This document shows, piece by piece, positions 1 through 7,712 of a DNA stretch of 25,713 bases (positions are counted from its first letter, which is position 1; each line of letters opens with the position of its first letter). This DNA comes from Betaproteobacteria bacterium (GTDB taxonomy: Bacteria; Pseudomonadota; Gammaproteobacteria; Burkholderiales; SG8-41). The notes under the pieces are model-generated. The model ran no database searches. It worked only from the letters and a program-made list of their open reading frames with translations, and was not told the origin of the DNA. The translations under genes and the position numbers were made by a program. The DNA is taken from the NCBI GenBank assembly GCA_025356695.1, contig JANXSE010000142.1:1-25713 (forward strand). The letters are read 5' to 3'.

Positions 1-75
1 GGCGAATTCGTCAAGGAAGACATCGCGCGCTGGGCAAAAGTGATCAAGGAAGCTGGCGTCAAAGCGGAGCAATAG
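1..75 (+). CDS. Bug/TctC-type solute-binding receptor, C-terminal end only
   Basis: Only the last 24 codons and a TAG stop are inside the window. The visible residues include the segment EDIARWAKVIKEAGVKAE. That is the usual C-terminal helix of Bug receptors, and the other Bug genes here end in the same way (for example a KWAKLVKETGAKVD ending in the gene at 9541-10515). In this family the protein is a periplasmic receptor of the tripartite tricarboxylate transporter type that binds a carboxylate. It lies 30 bp upstream of the first cupin gene on the same strand, so it probably belongs to that operon. The start, signal peptide and ligand loops are outside the window, so nothing can be said about its substrate. 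Confidence 0.85.
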   Translation, partial: GEFVKEDIARWAKVIKEAGVKAEQ

Positions 76-105
76 CGCACTTCAGGAAATCGGGGGAGTA
101 AAAAT

Positions 106-774
106 ATGGCAGAGCTTGGCGGATACACGATCGTGCACAAGGCGGACATCGCGTGGGAAGACCGCAAGAACGTCGACGGCTGGCCGAGCCGCGCCGGCAT
201 GTACTACGATGATCGAGAAAACGAGCTGTGCATGCGGCTGATCGATTATCCGGTGGGATCCGTCGAGCCGCGCCACACGCATCCGGGCGCGCATGCGACG
301 ACGCTGCTCAAACACAGCGCGGTGGTCGACGGCATCAAATTGAAACCGCTGGACGTCGTGCTGGGCCCGAGCAATGAGCCGCACGGCCCGCTTGATTACC
401 GCGACAGCTGCCAGCTCTTCAGCGTGTTCGTCGGCAGCTTTTACCACAGCGAAGTCGAAAAACTCGGCAGCGAAAAGCATTACCGCCTGATCCAGTCCGA
501 CGGGATTGCCTGGAAACAGGCGGGTACTGGCATCGAGGAGAAGGTGCTGGTCGATCGCGGCGTTGGCAAACTGTTGTTGAAAGCGGTGCGTTTCGCACCG
601 GGCACGATATTCGTCAATCCGCCGATGATTTGCGCTTTGATTGCCTTCGGCAGTGCCGAGGTCGGCGGCGAAGGTCTTGGCGAATGGGATTTCATTTATG
701 CGAAACGCGGCGCCCAGCATGCGCCGATTGCGTTTCCGGCCGGTGCGACGCTGCTGACGGTGGCGTTGCAATAA
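106..774 (+). CDS. Bicupin-type protein (cupin 1 of 3)
   Basis: A 222-residue protein, soluble and without a signal peptide. The first half is a recognisable cupin barrel: a metal-type HxH motif (H57, H59) within RHTHPGAH, further histidines at H63 and H93 (NEPHGPL), and the beta-strand pattern ending in the LFSVFVGSFYHSE segment. Residues from about 140 onward form a second, degenerate cupin-like half (FAPGTIFV to RGAQHAPIAFPAG) with few histidines. The start is set by a GGGGGAG ribosome site about 6 bp before the ATG. Cupins of this type may be small metal-dependent enzymes such as isomerases, dioxygenases or epimerases; the exact reaction is not recognisable. The gene is followed after 24 bp by a second cupin gene, so the two are very likely co-transcribed. 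Confidence 0.8.
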   Translation: MAELGGYTIVHKADIAWEDRKNVDGWPSRAGMYYDDRENELCMRLIDYPVGSVEPRHTHPGAHATTLLKHSAVVDGIKLKPLDVVLGPSNEPHGPLDYRDSCQLFSVFVGSFYHSEVEKLGSEKHYRLIQSDGIAWKQAGTGIEEKVLVDRGVGKLLLKAVRFAPGTIFVNPPMICALIAFGSAEVGGEGLGEWDFIYAKRGAQHAPIAFPAGATLLTVALQ

Positions 775-798
775 AGAATTTATACGGAGGTCTGAAAA

Positions 799-1359
799 AT
801 GAATGACGGAATCAAACCGGTCCGCCGCGTGGTGACCGGGGTCGATGCGCAGGGACGTTCGAAAGTGCTGATTGACAGTGCGGCGCCCGGCGTCAAGGCC
901 AACTCCTTCAAGAAGGGCACGGCCATGACCGACATCTGGCTGTGGGATCAATGTCCTGCGCCGATCGGCGGCGATCGCGACGATGGCGACGTGCCTTTCC
1001 ACTTCGAACCGCCGGACACCGGCGGGCGTTTGCGCATCGTGCAATCCGATTGCAAGCCGCCTGTCTACGATGCGGCGACAGACAAATTCATCACGGCGGA
1101 ACATGCGCCGAATAAAACGCCGGGCGGCACCTGGGAGCGCGGCAAGCAGAATTTGTACAACACACGCATCCACAAGTCTGAAACGGTTGACTACGGCATC
1201 ATGCTGTGGGGCGAGCGCGTGCTGGTGACCGACGCCGGCGAACATGTGCTGACGCCGGGAGACGTGGTGGTGCAGGTCGGCAGCTGGCACCAGTGGTCGG
1301 ACCGCAACATTGGCAGCCAGATGGCCTTCGTCATGATGGCCGCGCCACTGGATGAATGA
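799..1359 (+). CDS. Cupin-domain protein (cupin 2 of 3)
   Basis: A 186-residue cytoplasmic protein. The N-terminal segment KPVRRVVTGVDAQGRSKVL and the motif TDIWLWDQCPAP are typical of a family of single-domain cupins found in catabolic operons. The C-terminal cupin core has a TPGDVVVQVGSWHQWSDRN segment, with the conserved G-D turn and the HxW element near the last strand. The ribosome site is GGAGG about 8 bp before the ATG. It is clearly paralogous to the next gene: both begin KPVRR(V/I)V, and both have an I-W-x-x-D-x-x-P-A segment and a G-D-x-V-V-x-x-G-x-x-H-x-W core. Its stop lies just upstream of the next start, indicating an operon. Its role is unknown; it could be a ring- or lactone-modifying enzyme or a sensor-like binding protein. 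Confidence 0.8.
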   Translation: MNDGIKPVRRVVTGVDAQGRSKVLIDSAAPGVKANSFKKGTAMTDIWLWDQCPAPIGGDRDDGDVPFHFEPPDTGGRLRIVQSDCKPPVYDAATDKFITAEHAPNKTPGGTWERGKQNLYNTRIHKSETVDYGIMLWGERVLVTDAGEHVLTPGDVVVQVGSWHQWSDRNIGSQMAFVMMAAPLDE

Positions 1360-1369
1360 GGATACTCAA

Positions 1370-1909
1370 ATGACGAAACCTGTACGACGCATCGTCGTCA
1401 TCGACGAAAACGACAAATCGAAAGCCATCGCCGACGGCCCTTCACCGGATGTGCGCGCTGACCCGGCGCGCCCGGGATTTTCATCGACCCGCATCTGGGT
1501 CACCGACCGCACGCCGGCGCGCATCAAGGGCGTGCGCGAGACGCTGCACATGCCGCACACGCTGGAGCCCCCGCCCGGCGGTTCGGTGTGCCGCGTCATG
1601 ACGTTTCCGCCGGACGATGTTTACAAAGGCAAGGTTGGCGCGAAGGAAGTGCAGGCGTACTTTGCAGCCATGGGTTCGCCCGGCGCTTCGACGTATTCAC
1701 CGAAAGCGCCGCATCCCTATATGCAGACAACGCGCACGCTGGATTTCGCGCTAGTGATTGAAGGCGAGATCACGCTGGTGCTCGATCTCGAAGAAGTGCA
1801 ACTGAAGGCGGGCGACACGGTGGTACTGCGCGGCGTCAATCACGCGTGGAGCAACCGTTCGGCCAATCCATGCACGGTTGCCTTCTCGTCGCACGACGGA
1901 TGTTACTGA
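1370..1909 (+). CDS. Cupin-domain protein (cupin 3 of 3)
   Basis: A 179-residue protein from the ATG at 1370. An in-frame ATG at 1352 would overlap the previous gene by 8 bp, but GAGGA at 1358-1362 is well spaced (7 bp) for 1370, and the paralogue upstream starts at the equivalent place (MTKPVRRIVV). The cupin core includes LDLEEVQLKAGDTVVLRG followed by NHAWSNRS, again the H-x-W element after a G-D turn. The protein is diverged from its neighbour, so this is an old tandem duplication. Its last 7 bp overlap the last 7 bp of the minus-strand Bug gene, so the two genes converge tail to tail with no space for a separate terminator. Confidence 0.78.
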   Translation: MTKPVRRIVVIDENDKSKAIADGPSPDVRADPARPGFSSTRIWVTDRTPARIKGVRETLHMPHTLEPPPGGSVCRVMTFPPDDVYKGKVGAKEVQAYFAAMGSPGASTYSPKAPHPYMQTTRTLDFALVIEGEITLVLDLEEVQLKAGDTVVLRGVNHAWSNRSANPCTVAFSSHDGCY

Positions 1910-2871
1910 TCCGGCTTGAGGCCAGCGGCCTTGACGACCTCGTTGTACTTGGCCTGCTCGTTGAGGACCATGCGGCGGAACTCGTCGGGCGTGTTGCTGG
2001 CGATCACGCTGGCCTGTTCGGCGAAAGCGTCGCGGATATCGGCACGCGCCAGTACCTTGAGCAATGCGCCGCGCAATTTTTCGCGCACGGGCTGCGGCGT
2101 GCCTTTGGGTGCGATGAAGCCGAACCAGCCGCTGTAATCGTAGCCGGGGATGGTCTCGGCGATGGCCGGCAGGTCGCCCAGCAGCGGCGTTCGCCTGGGC
2201 AGGCTGTGGCCGAGCGCGCGCAGACGACCGGCTTTCACCAGTGGCCATACCGAAGGGGCGGGTGTCAGCGTCCATTGCGCTTCGCCGGACATCACCGCGG
2301 CGACCGGTGCGGTGCTGCCGCGATAGGGGGCATGCGTGGCGGGAAATTTCCCCATCGTATAGAGCAGCGCGCCGGCCAGATGGTTTTGCGAGCCGCTGCC
2401 ACCCGAGGCCATCTTCACCTGCCGCTGCGTCTTGCTCCAGGCGACGAGGTCGCCAACGCTTTGCGGCGGCAGCGCCGGCGTTACCACCAGCAGGTTAGGC
2501 GTGATCGAGAACAGCGAAATGAATTCGAAATCGTCGAGTATCGACTTGGGATCTTTGCGGTAGATCAACGGCGCGATGGCAAGCGAGGCGGTCGCTGCAC
2601 TGTTCAGCGTGTAACCGTCTGCAGCGGCGTTCATGCCGAGATCCATGCCGTAGGCGGTGCCGGCGCCGGGACGGCTGTCGATGCGGTTATCGACGACCAT
2701 CGGCTGGCCGAGTTCGGCACCGAGTCGTGTGGTGACGATGCGTGTCAGTACGTCCACGCCGCTGTTCGGCACGTTGGCAACGATCACGCGGACCGGCCGC
2801 AGCGGATAATCGGCGGCGCTCGCATGGAATACGCACAGCGCGAGTACGCAACACCACAATCGGCCTGTCAT
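1903..2871 (-). CDS. Bug/TctC-type periplasmic solute-binding receptor
   Basis: A 322-residue protein with a cleavable signal peptide (about residues 1-19, ending HASAAD). The Bug fold markers follow: YPLRPVRVIV, the ADGYTLN segment, the MASGGSGSQNHLAGALL loop, an APYRGSTAPVAAV segment and the C-terminal KYNEVVKAAGLKPD helix. Proteins of this family bind organic acids in the periplasm and hand them to TctAB-type membrane components or to sensory systems. The first ligand loop reads ANVPNSGVD instead of the usual PFxPGGxxD, so ligand contacts may differ. The ribosome site AGGAGAGAG precedes the ATG. The gene is transcribed divergently from the ThDP-enzyme operon and sits alone on this strand. 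No TctA or TctB gene is near. Confidence 0.9.
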   Translation of the reverse strand: MTGRLWCCVLALCVFHASAADYPLRPVRVIVANVPNSGVDVLTRIVTTRLGAELGQPMVVDNRIDSRPGAGTAYGMDLGMNAAADGYTLNSAATASLAIAPLIYRKDPKSILDDFEFISLFSITPNLLVVTPALPPQSVGDLVAWSKTQRQVKMASGGSGSQNHLAGALLYTMGKFPATHAPYRGSTAPVAAVMSGEAQWTLTPAPSVWPLVKAGRLRALGHSLPRRTPLLGDLPAIAETIPGYDYSGWFGFIAPKGTPQPVREKLRGALLKVLARADIRDAFAEQASVIASNTPDEFRRMVLNEQAKYNEVVKAAGLKPDQ

Positions 2872-2949
2872 GACGGTCTCTCTCCTGATTTCGTGTCCGG
2901 GGGCGATTCTGGCGTGTCTGCGCAGTTACGGCAAGCACACGCTGCGCGG

Positions 2950-2978
2950 TTGTATACACGCAGGGCGTTTGCTAGCAT
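2950..2978 (+). promoter_or_regulatory. Candidate sigma-70 promoter for the 3081-10515 operon, with an overlapping TGTATACA palindrome
   Basis: In the 209-bp space between the divergent Bug gene and the ThDP-enzyme gene there is TTGTAT (2950-2955), a 17-bp spacer and TAGCAT (2973-2978), about 100 bp before the start codon. The -35 hexamer overlaps a perfect 8-bp palindrome, TGTATACA (2951-2958), a form common in GntR-family operators. The assignment is by pattern only; no regulator gene lies in the window. Confidence 0.4.
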
Positions 2979-3080
2979 CGAATGTCGGGTGTCTGCTACA
3001 CGCTGCGTTCGCGCGCCTGCCGCAAAAAAATCAAATCAACGCGCGTTGCCTGAACGCGTTATCGAAAGAAGGGGAGTTTC

Positions 3081-4769
3081 ATGCCGAAAATGACGGGTAT
3101 GCGGTTTATCGCCGAAGCGATTCGCGGCTATGGCGTCACCCATGTGTTCTACGTGCCACAGATGCTGCTCGAAACGCTGGTGGAAATGGAAGGCTGGGGC
3201 ATCAAGCGCGTCATGACACACGGCGAAAAAGCCGCCGCCTACATGGCCGATGGTTATGCGCGCGCGGCGCTGAAGCCCGGCGTCTGCATGGCGCAGCACG
3301 TCGGCGGGTCCAATCTGGCGGCTGGCCTGAAGGACGCCTACCTCGCGTGCTCGCCGGTGATCGCCATGACCGGCGGTCCGGCGCCGCTGGCGCGCCACCG
3401 TCACGCCTATCAGGAGATCGAGGATTACACGCAGTTCGAACACACCACCAAATTCAACGCGCACGTCGACGCGGTCGATCGCCTGCCTGATTTGATGCGG
3501 CAGGCATTTCGCGAAGCGACCACCGGTTGCCCGGGCCCCGTGCATCTGGAGATGCGCGGCCACCATGCGGAAGTTGCGCACGCGGAAGCCGATCTCAATC
3601 TGATCGTCGAAGACCGCTACAAACAGATGCCGCCGTTTCGTCCCTCGGGCGATCCGGTGCAGGTCGAGGCCGCAGTCAAACTGCTGGAAGCTGCCGAGCG
3701 GCCGATCATCGTCGCCGGCGGTGGCGTGGTGTGGTCGCGCGCGCAGGCTGAAGTCGTGGCGTTGGCCGAGAAGTTGTCGATTCCGGTGGCGACTTCGTTG
3801 AACGCCAAAGGCGCGATTCTCGACACGCACGCCTTGTCGGTCGGTGTCGTCGGCACTTATTCGCGCACATCGGCGAACAAGTCGGTGGGTGAAGCCGATC
3901 TGGTGTTTTTTATCGGCAGCCACACCGGCGGTCAGGTTACGGCGCGCTGGCAGGTGCCGAAAATCGACACGCGTGTCATGCATCTCGATATCGATGCAAC
4001 GGAAATCGGTCGTAACTATCCGACCGAACTCGCGTTGCTCGGCGACGCAAAAACGGTGTTGCAGCAGATGCTCGCTGTCGGCGGCGGCAAGAACAAACAC
4101 ACCGCGTGGCTCAAGCGTGTGGACGAACTAAAGAAGGAATTCCGCGATGCGGTGGCGGAGAACGTCAATTCAGACGCGGTGCCGATGCGCCCGGAGCGTG
4201 TCTGTCGCGAGATCACCGAGGCATTGCCGGCCAACGGCGTGGTGGTCTGCGATACCGGCCATTCCGGCATCTGGGCCGGTACCATGATTGATTTCACCAA
4301 ACCGGGACAACGCCTGATCCGCTGTGCGGGTTCGCTTGGCTGGGGTTTTCCCGGTGCGCTGGGCGTCAAATGCGGCGTGCCCGATCAAACGGTGATCTGC
4401 TTCTCGGGCGACGGCGGTTTTTATTATCACCTGGCCGAACTCGAAACCGCAGCGCGTTACGGTATCAACCTGATCGTCGTGGTGAACAACAACGCGGCAC
4501 TCAATCAGGAGATTCCGCATTTCGACAAAGCCTACGGCGGTGACCCGGAAGAACGCGGTCACGAGATGTGGGGCTTCAACAAGATGAACTTCGCGAAGGT
4601 CGCCGAGGCGATGGGCGTGATGGGCATCCGTGCCGAGACGCCGGCGGAGGTGAAGGCCGCGCTGGCGACGGCAATCAAGGCAAACAAGCCCGTCGTCATC
4701 GACGCGGTCACCTACCATCGCGCATTCGCACCGAAAACGTGGACCGGTTCGGCCGCCGCGGGACATTAA
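3081..4769 (+). CDS. Thiamine-diphosphate-dependent enzyme, acetolactate synthase/benzoylformate decarboxylase-like
   Basis: A 562-residue protein of the usual length for the family, with the three ThDP-enzyme domains in order: N-terminal pyrimidine-binding domain (about 1-175), central domain (about 190-330) and C-terminal diphosphate-binding domain (about 370-550). The catalytic glutamate that activates the cofactor is E49 in MTHGEKAAAYMADGYAR. The Mg/diphosphate motif runs from G443-D444-G445 to N469-N471 (SGDGGFYYHLAELE to VVVNNNAALNQ). A GGGGAG ribosome site precedes the ATG. Members decarboxylate 2-keto acids or join them by carboligation; which one applies is not decidable here. It is the first gene of a long operon with SMP-30 lactonase-like and Bug genes, which points to sugar-acid or keto-acid catabolism rather than branched-chain amino acid synthesis. 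No small regulatory subunit (ilvH) follows it. Confidence 0.88.
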   Translation: MPKMTGMRFIAEAIRGYGVTHVFYVPQMLLETLVEMEGWGIKRVMTHGEKAAAYMADGYARAALKPGVCMAQHVGGSNLAAGLKDAYLACSPVIAMTGGPAPLARHRHAYQEIEDYTQFEHTTKFNAHVDAVDRLPDLMRQAFREATTGCPGPVHLEMRGHHAEVAHAEADLNLIVEDRYKQMPPFRPSGDPVQVEAAVKLLEAAERPIIVAGGGVVWSRAQAEVVALAEKLSIPVATSLNAKGAILDTHALSVGVVGTYSRTSANKSVGEADLVFFIGSHTGGQVTARWQVPKIDTRVMHLDIDATEIGRNYPTELALLGDAKTVLQQMLAVGGGKNKHTAWLKRVDELKKEFRDAVAENVNSDAVPMRPERVCREITEALPANGVVVCDTGHSGIWAGTMIDFTKPGQRLIRCAGSLGWGFPGALGVKCGVPDQTVICFSGDGGFYYHLAELETAARYGINLIVVVNNNAALNQEIPHFDKAYGGDPEERGHEMWGFNKMNFAKVAEAMGVMGIRAETPAEVKAALATAIKANKPVVIDAVTYHRAFAPKTWTGSAAAGH

Positions 4770-4792
4770 CCAAACAATCAGGACAGTTGACC

Positions 4793-5695
4793 ATGAGTGA
4801 AGACATTTCGATTGATTTGACCGCGCCGGGTTCGGAGCGCGTCGCCGAAGGCGAACTGCCGTTTGAGACCATTGCCACCGGCGTTGTGTTCGGTGAAGGC
4901 CCGGTCTGGGACAAGCGAACCAAGCAGTTCTTTTTTACCGACATCTGCGGCAATACCATTTACAAATGGAAGCCCGGTGTCGGCAAGGAAGTGGTGCTGA
5001 CACCGAGCGACAAGGCCAATGGCATGTGCTTTGATCTCGAAGGCCGACTGGTGGTGGCCGGTTGGGGCGGGCGCACCGTGTGGCGCTTTGAAAAAGACGG
5101 CTCGCTGAAAACACTCGCTTCGCATTATCAGGGCAAAAAGATCAACAGCCCGAACGACATCGTCGTGCGCAACGATGGTCAGATTTATTTCACCGATTCG
5201 CCCGGCGGCATGCTGAACGTTGGCATGGTCGGCAGCGACCTGCAGAAGTATCTCGACATCCAGGGTGTCTATCGCATCGCCAACGACGGCTCGTTGCATC
5301 TGGTCACCGACGACTTCGTTTATCCGAACGGCCTGTGTTTTTCGCCGGAGGAGAAAGTGCTTTACGTCAATTGCAGCCGTGAGCGCGTCATTCGTGCGTA
5401 TGACGTGAATCCGGACGGCAGTTGCGGTCCGGGCCGGCTGTTTTACAAATACACGCATCCGGATCATGGCAATCCCGACGGACTGAAGTGCGACGTCGAA
5501 GGCAACGTCTACTGCACCGGCCCCGGCGGCGTCTGGGTGCACAAGCCCGATGGTTCCGTGCTGCTGCGTTTGAAGTTGAAGGGACACGCCACCAACATCG
5601 GTTTCGGAGACGACGACTGGCGTTCGCTCTACATCACGATGATCGGTTCGGTTACCCGCACGCGCCTGAAAATTCCCGGCGTTGCCGCACGCTAA
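4793..5695 (+). CDS. SMP-30/gluconolactonase family protein, type A, copy 1
   Basis: A 300-residue six-bladed beta-propeller of the SMP-30/gluconolactonase/LRE family. All four metal ligands expected for an active lactonase are present: E35 in GEGPVW, N121 in SPNDIVV, N179 in YPNGLCF and D229 in NPDGLKCD. Known members hydrolyse aldonolactones and related lactones using one divalent metal. The start is the ATG at 4793 with AGGACAG upstream. No signal peptide is visible, so it is cytoplasmic. It follows the ThDP enzyme by 23 bp and precedes a type-B SMP-30 gene by 16 bp. A close paralogue with the same four ligands lies at 7713-8606, inside a repeated three-gene module. Confidence 0.9.
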   Translation: MSEDISIDLTAPGSERVAEGELPFETIATGVVFGEGPVWDKRTKQFFFTDICGNTIYKWKPGVGKEVVLTPSDKANGMCFDLEGRLVVAGWGGRTVWRFEKDGSLKTLASHYQGKKINSPNDIVVRNDGQIYFTDSPGGMLNVGMVGSDLQKYLDIQGVYRIANDGSLHLVTDDFVYPNGLCFSPEEKVLYVNCSRERVIRAYDVNPDGSCGPGRLFYKYTHPDHGNPDGLKCDVEGNVYCTGPGGVWVHKPDGSVLLRLKLKGHATNIGFGDDDWRSLYITMIGSVTRTRLKIPGVAAR

Positions 5696-5711
5696 AGAAA
5701 AGGACATGGAC

Positions 5712-6605
5712 ATGACTTGGAAATTCGATCTGGTTGCCGGCCCGTTCAAGGGGCGCACCGGCGGTCTCGCCTGGAACGGCGCGGAGATGCTGTGCAGCGT
5801 CGTGCTCGAAGAACGCATCGTCAAATACAACCCGAAGACCAATACCACCGACAACTTCCGCAAGTACACGGGCCGCACCAATGGCATCGCGGTGGCGGCC
5901 GACGGTCCGGTGTTCGGTGCGCAGGAAGGCGGGCGCCGCGTGATCCAGTTTTGCCCTGACGCTTCGACCGCGCCGACCAACGATCTGGTCGACGGCAAAC
6001 ATCACAATCAGCCGGTTGATGTCGCGGTCGACAGTAAAGGCCGCGTCTGGATTGCCGATCCGTGGAACTTGCAGGTGCCATACGGTCCGGCGATTTATCC
6101 CTTCCTCGATCACGCTTCGGTGCTGCGCCTCGAACGCGATGAGCGCAAGGCATGGAAACTGAAGCGCATGACCAGCGATACGCGTGGTCCGCGCGCGGTG
6201 CTGCTGTCGACCGATGAAAAAACCCTGTACGTTGCCGACGGTGATATGGACAAGGACGGCGGCCCGTGCACCTTGCGTGCCTATCCGGTTGAGACCGACG
6301 GCAGCCTCGGCCAGGTCAACGTGCTTTATACCTTCGCGGCGGGGCAGCGCGGCATCGAGGGCATGTGCCTCGACAGCGCCGGCGATATCGTTGCCTGCGC
6401 CGGCTGGAAGAAAAACGGCGCCGGTCCGATGATCACGGTGTTTTCGCCAACTGGCGCGGTCGTCGAGTCTGTGCCGGCGCCGGCCGACATGCCGATGCGT
6501 TGCGCCTTTGGCGATGATGGTCTGGGGAGTCTCTATATGACGACCGGCGAAGGCCAGTTGTTCCGTTGCAGGGATAGCGGTCGCAAGGGCGTAAAAAAAG
6601 CATAA
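5712..6605 (+). CDS. SMP-30-like beta-propeller, type B, copy 1, metal ligands largely lost
   Basis: A 297-residue propeller protein related to the SMP-30 family. The ATG at 5712 is preferred over 5706 because AAAAGG is then 8 bp away and because the paralogue at 8624 starts at the same residue (MTWKF). The lactonase metal ligands are not conserved: the SPND asparagine is V102 in NQPVDVAVD, the YPNG element is GPRAVLL, and the aspartate of PDG is E216 in GIEGM. A catalytic lactonase mechanism like that of type A is therefore unlikely; a binding role, a different reaction or a partner subunit for type A are alternatives. The gene sits 16 bp behind type A and 72 bp before a Bug gene. Confidence 0.8.
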   Translation: MTWKFDLVAGPFKGRTGGLAWNGAEMLCSVVLEERIVKYNPKTNTTDNFRKYTGRTNGIAVAADGPVFGAQEGGRRVIQFCPDASTAPTNDLVDGKHHNQPVDVAVDSKGRVWIADPWNLQVPYGPAIYPFLDHASVLRLERDERKAWKLKRMTSDTRGPRAVLLSTDEKTLYVADGDMDKDGGPCTLRAYPVETDGSLGQVNVLYTFAAGQRGIEGMCLDSAGDIVACAGWKKNGAGPMITVFSPTGAVVESVPAPADMPMRCAFGDDGLGSLYMTTGEGQLFRCRDSGRKGVKKA

Positions 6606-6616
6606 ACGCCACGCTC

Positions 6617-6643
6617 TGCCGGCGGCCGCCACGGTCGCCGGCA
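6617..6643 (+). terminator. Weak hairpin between the type-B SMP-30 and Bug genes
   Basis: TGCCGGCG (6617-6624) and CGCCGGCA (6636-6643) pair perfectly around an 11-nt GC-rich loop. No T-run follows, so this is at most an attenuator, an mRNA-stabilising or a processing hairpin inside the operon rather than a full terminator. Confidence 0.3.
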
Positions 6644-6677
6644 ATCAAGTTGTTGACGTTGCGGAGGAGACGGGCTG

Positions 6678-7664
6678 ATGAGACAAGTGAAACGCGCAGG
6701 GGGTTGCACCGCTGCTGCGGCAGTCATCGCGGCTGCGGCGATGTCGGCGTTCGCCGCCGAACCGACGAAAAACTATCCGTCCAAACCGGTGCGCATCATC
6801 ATCATGAGTTCCCCCGCATCCGGCCCCGACATTCTCGGCCGCATGATCGGCGTCAAACTGGGCGAAATCTGGGGCCAGCAATTTGTCGTCGATAACCGCG
6901 CGGGCGCCAGCGGTAATATCGGCGCCGAGATCGCTGCGAATTCCGCGCCCGACGGTTACACGCTGCTGATGGTGACGTCGCAGGCGGCCATCGTTACCGC
7001 GATGTTCGACAAACTCAGCTACAACCTCGTCAAGGATTTCACGCCCATCAGTTATCTCGCCACCACGCCCTTTATCATGGTGGTGAATCCGTCGGTGCCG
7101 GCGATGTCGGTGAAAGACCTCGTCGCGCTGGCAAAGGGTAAACCGGGTGAATTGAAATACGGCTCGGGCGGCTCCGGGTCGCCGCCGCATCTGGCCGCGG
7201 AGGTCTTCAAGTCGATGACCGCCACCGACCTGCTGCACGTGCCGTACAAATCGGTGAGCCCTGCACTGACCGACACGATCTCCGGCCAGATCCAGATGAC
7301 GATTTCGGTGGTGCCGATGGTGATGCCGACGGTGAAGTCGGGCAAGGTGAGGGCACTCGGTGTGACCAGCCAGCAGCGCACGCCGCTGGCACCGGAGTTG
7401 CCGGCCATAGCCGAATTCGTGCCCGGCTTTGAAGCGATCGGCTGGTACGGGCTGGTGGCGCCGGCGAAGACGCCGCCGGAGATCGTCGCCAAACTCAACG
7501 CCGAACTCGTCAAGCTGATGGGCAGTGCGGAATTTCGCGAACGTCTGTCGACGATGGGGGCGACGCCGACCGGCACCAGCGCGCAGGAATTCGGCAAACA
7601 CATCGTCAGCGAAATCGACAAGGCGCGGCGCATCATCAAGACCGCCGGCGTCAAGCCCGATTAG
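6678..7664 (+). CDS. Bug/TctC-type periplasmic solute-binding receptor (module 1)
   Basis: A 328-residue protein with a signal peptide of about 30 residues (basic MRQVKRAG start, an alanine-rich core, cleavage near AFAAE). Family markers include NYPSKPVRIII, VVDNRAGASGNIGAE, APDGYTLLMV, the GSGGSGSPPHLAAEVF loop, LLHVPYKSVSPAL and AIGWYGLVAP. The first ligand loop reads MSSPASGPD in place of the usual PFxPGGxxD but has normal length. The GGAGGAGAC ribosome site is 8-9 bp before the ATG. It closes the first copy of the module SMP-30 A, SMP-30 B, Bug, so its ligand is probably the compound, or a precursor of the compound, that the lactonase-like proteins handle. No TctAB genes are nearby. Confidence 0.92.
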   Translation: MRQVKRAGGCTAAAAVIAAAAMSAFAAEPTKNYPSKPVRIIIMSSPASGPDILGRMIGVKLGEIWGQQFVVDNRAGASGNIGAEIAANSAPDGYTLLMVTSQAAIVTAMFDKLSYNLVKDFTPISYLATTPFIMVVNPSVPAMSVKDLVALAKGKPGELKYGSGGSGSPPHLAAEVFKSMTATDLLHVPYKSVSPALTDTISGQIQMTISVVPMVMPTVKSGKVRALGVTSQQRTPLAPELPAIAEFVPGFEAIGWYGLVAPAKTPPEIVAKLNAELVKLMGSAEFRERLSTMGATPTGTSAQEFGKHIVSEIDKARRIIKTAGVKPD

Positions 7665-7712
7665 GATTTGTTTCTGCATTTAGATTGATACACGCAAAAA
7701 GGAGTTTTCTGG

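Noticed and set aside
82..1290. A 402-codon open frame on the minus strand across the first two cupin genes
   Set aside because: It is an antisense shadow of high-GC codon use; no domain, no ribosome site, and the opposite-strand genes have clear cupin motifs.
1846..3093. A 415-codon plus-strand open frame opposite the Bug gene
   Set aside because: The opposite strand encodes a complete Bug receptor with signal peptide and ribosome site; this frame has no recognisable domain.
3081..4769. Naming the ThDP enzyme ilvB
   Set aside because: No ilvH/ilvN small subunit follows, and the neighbours are lactonase-like and receptor genes, so a biosynthetic acetolactate synthase role is not supported.
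4778..5998. A 406-codon minus-strand open frame across SMP-30 genes
   Set aside because: The frame runs antisense to two genes with strong family motifs and its translation is low-complexity Arg/His/Ala-rich; considered spurious, like similar ones at 3036-4100, 6645-7679 and 9553-10389.
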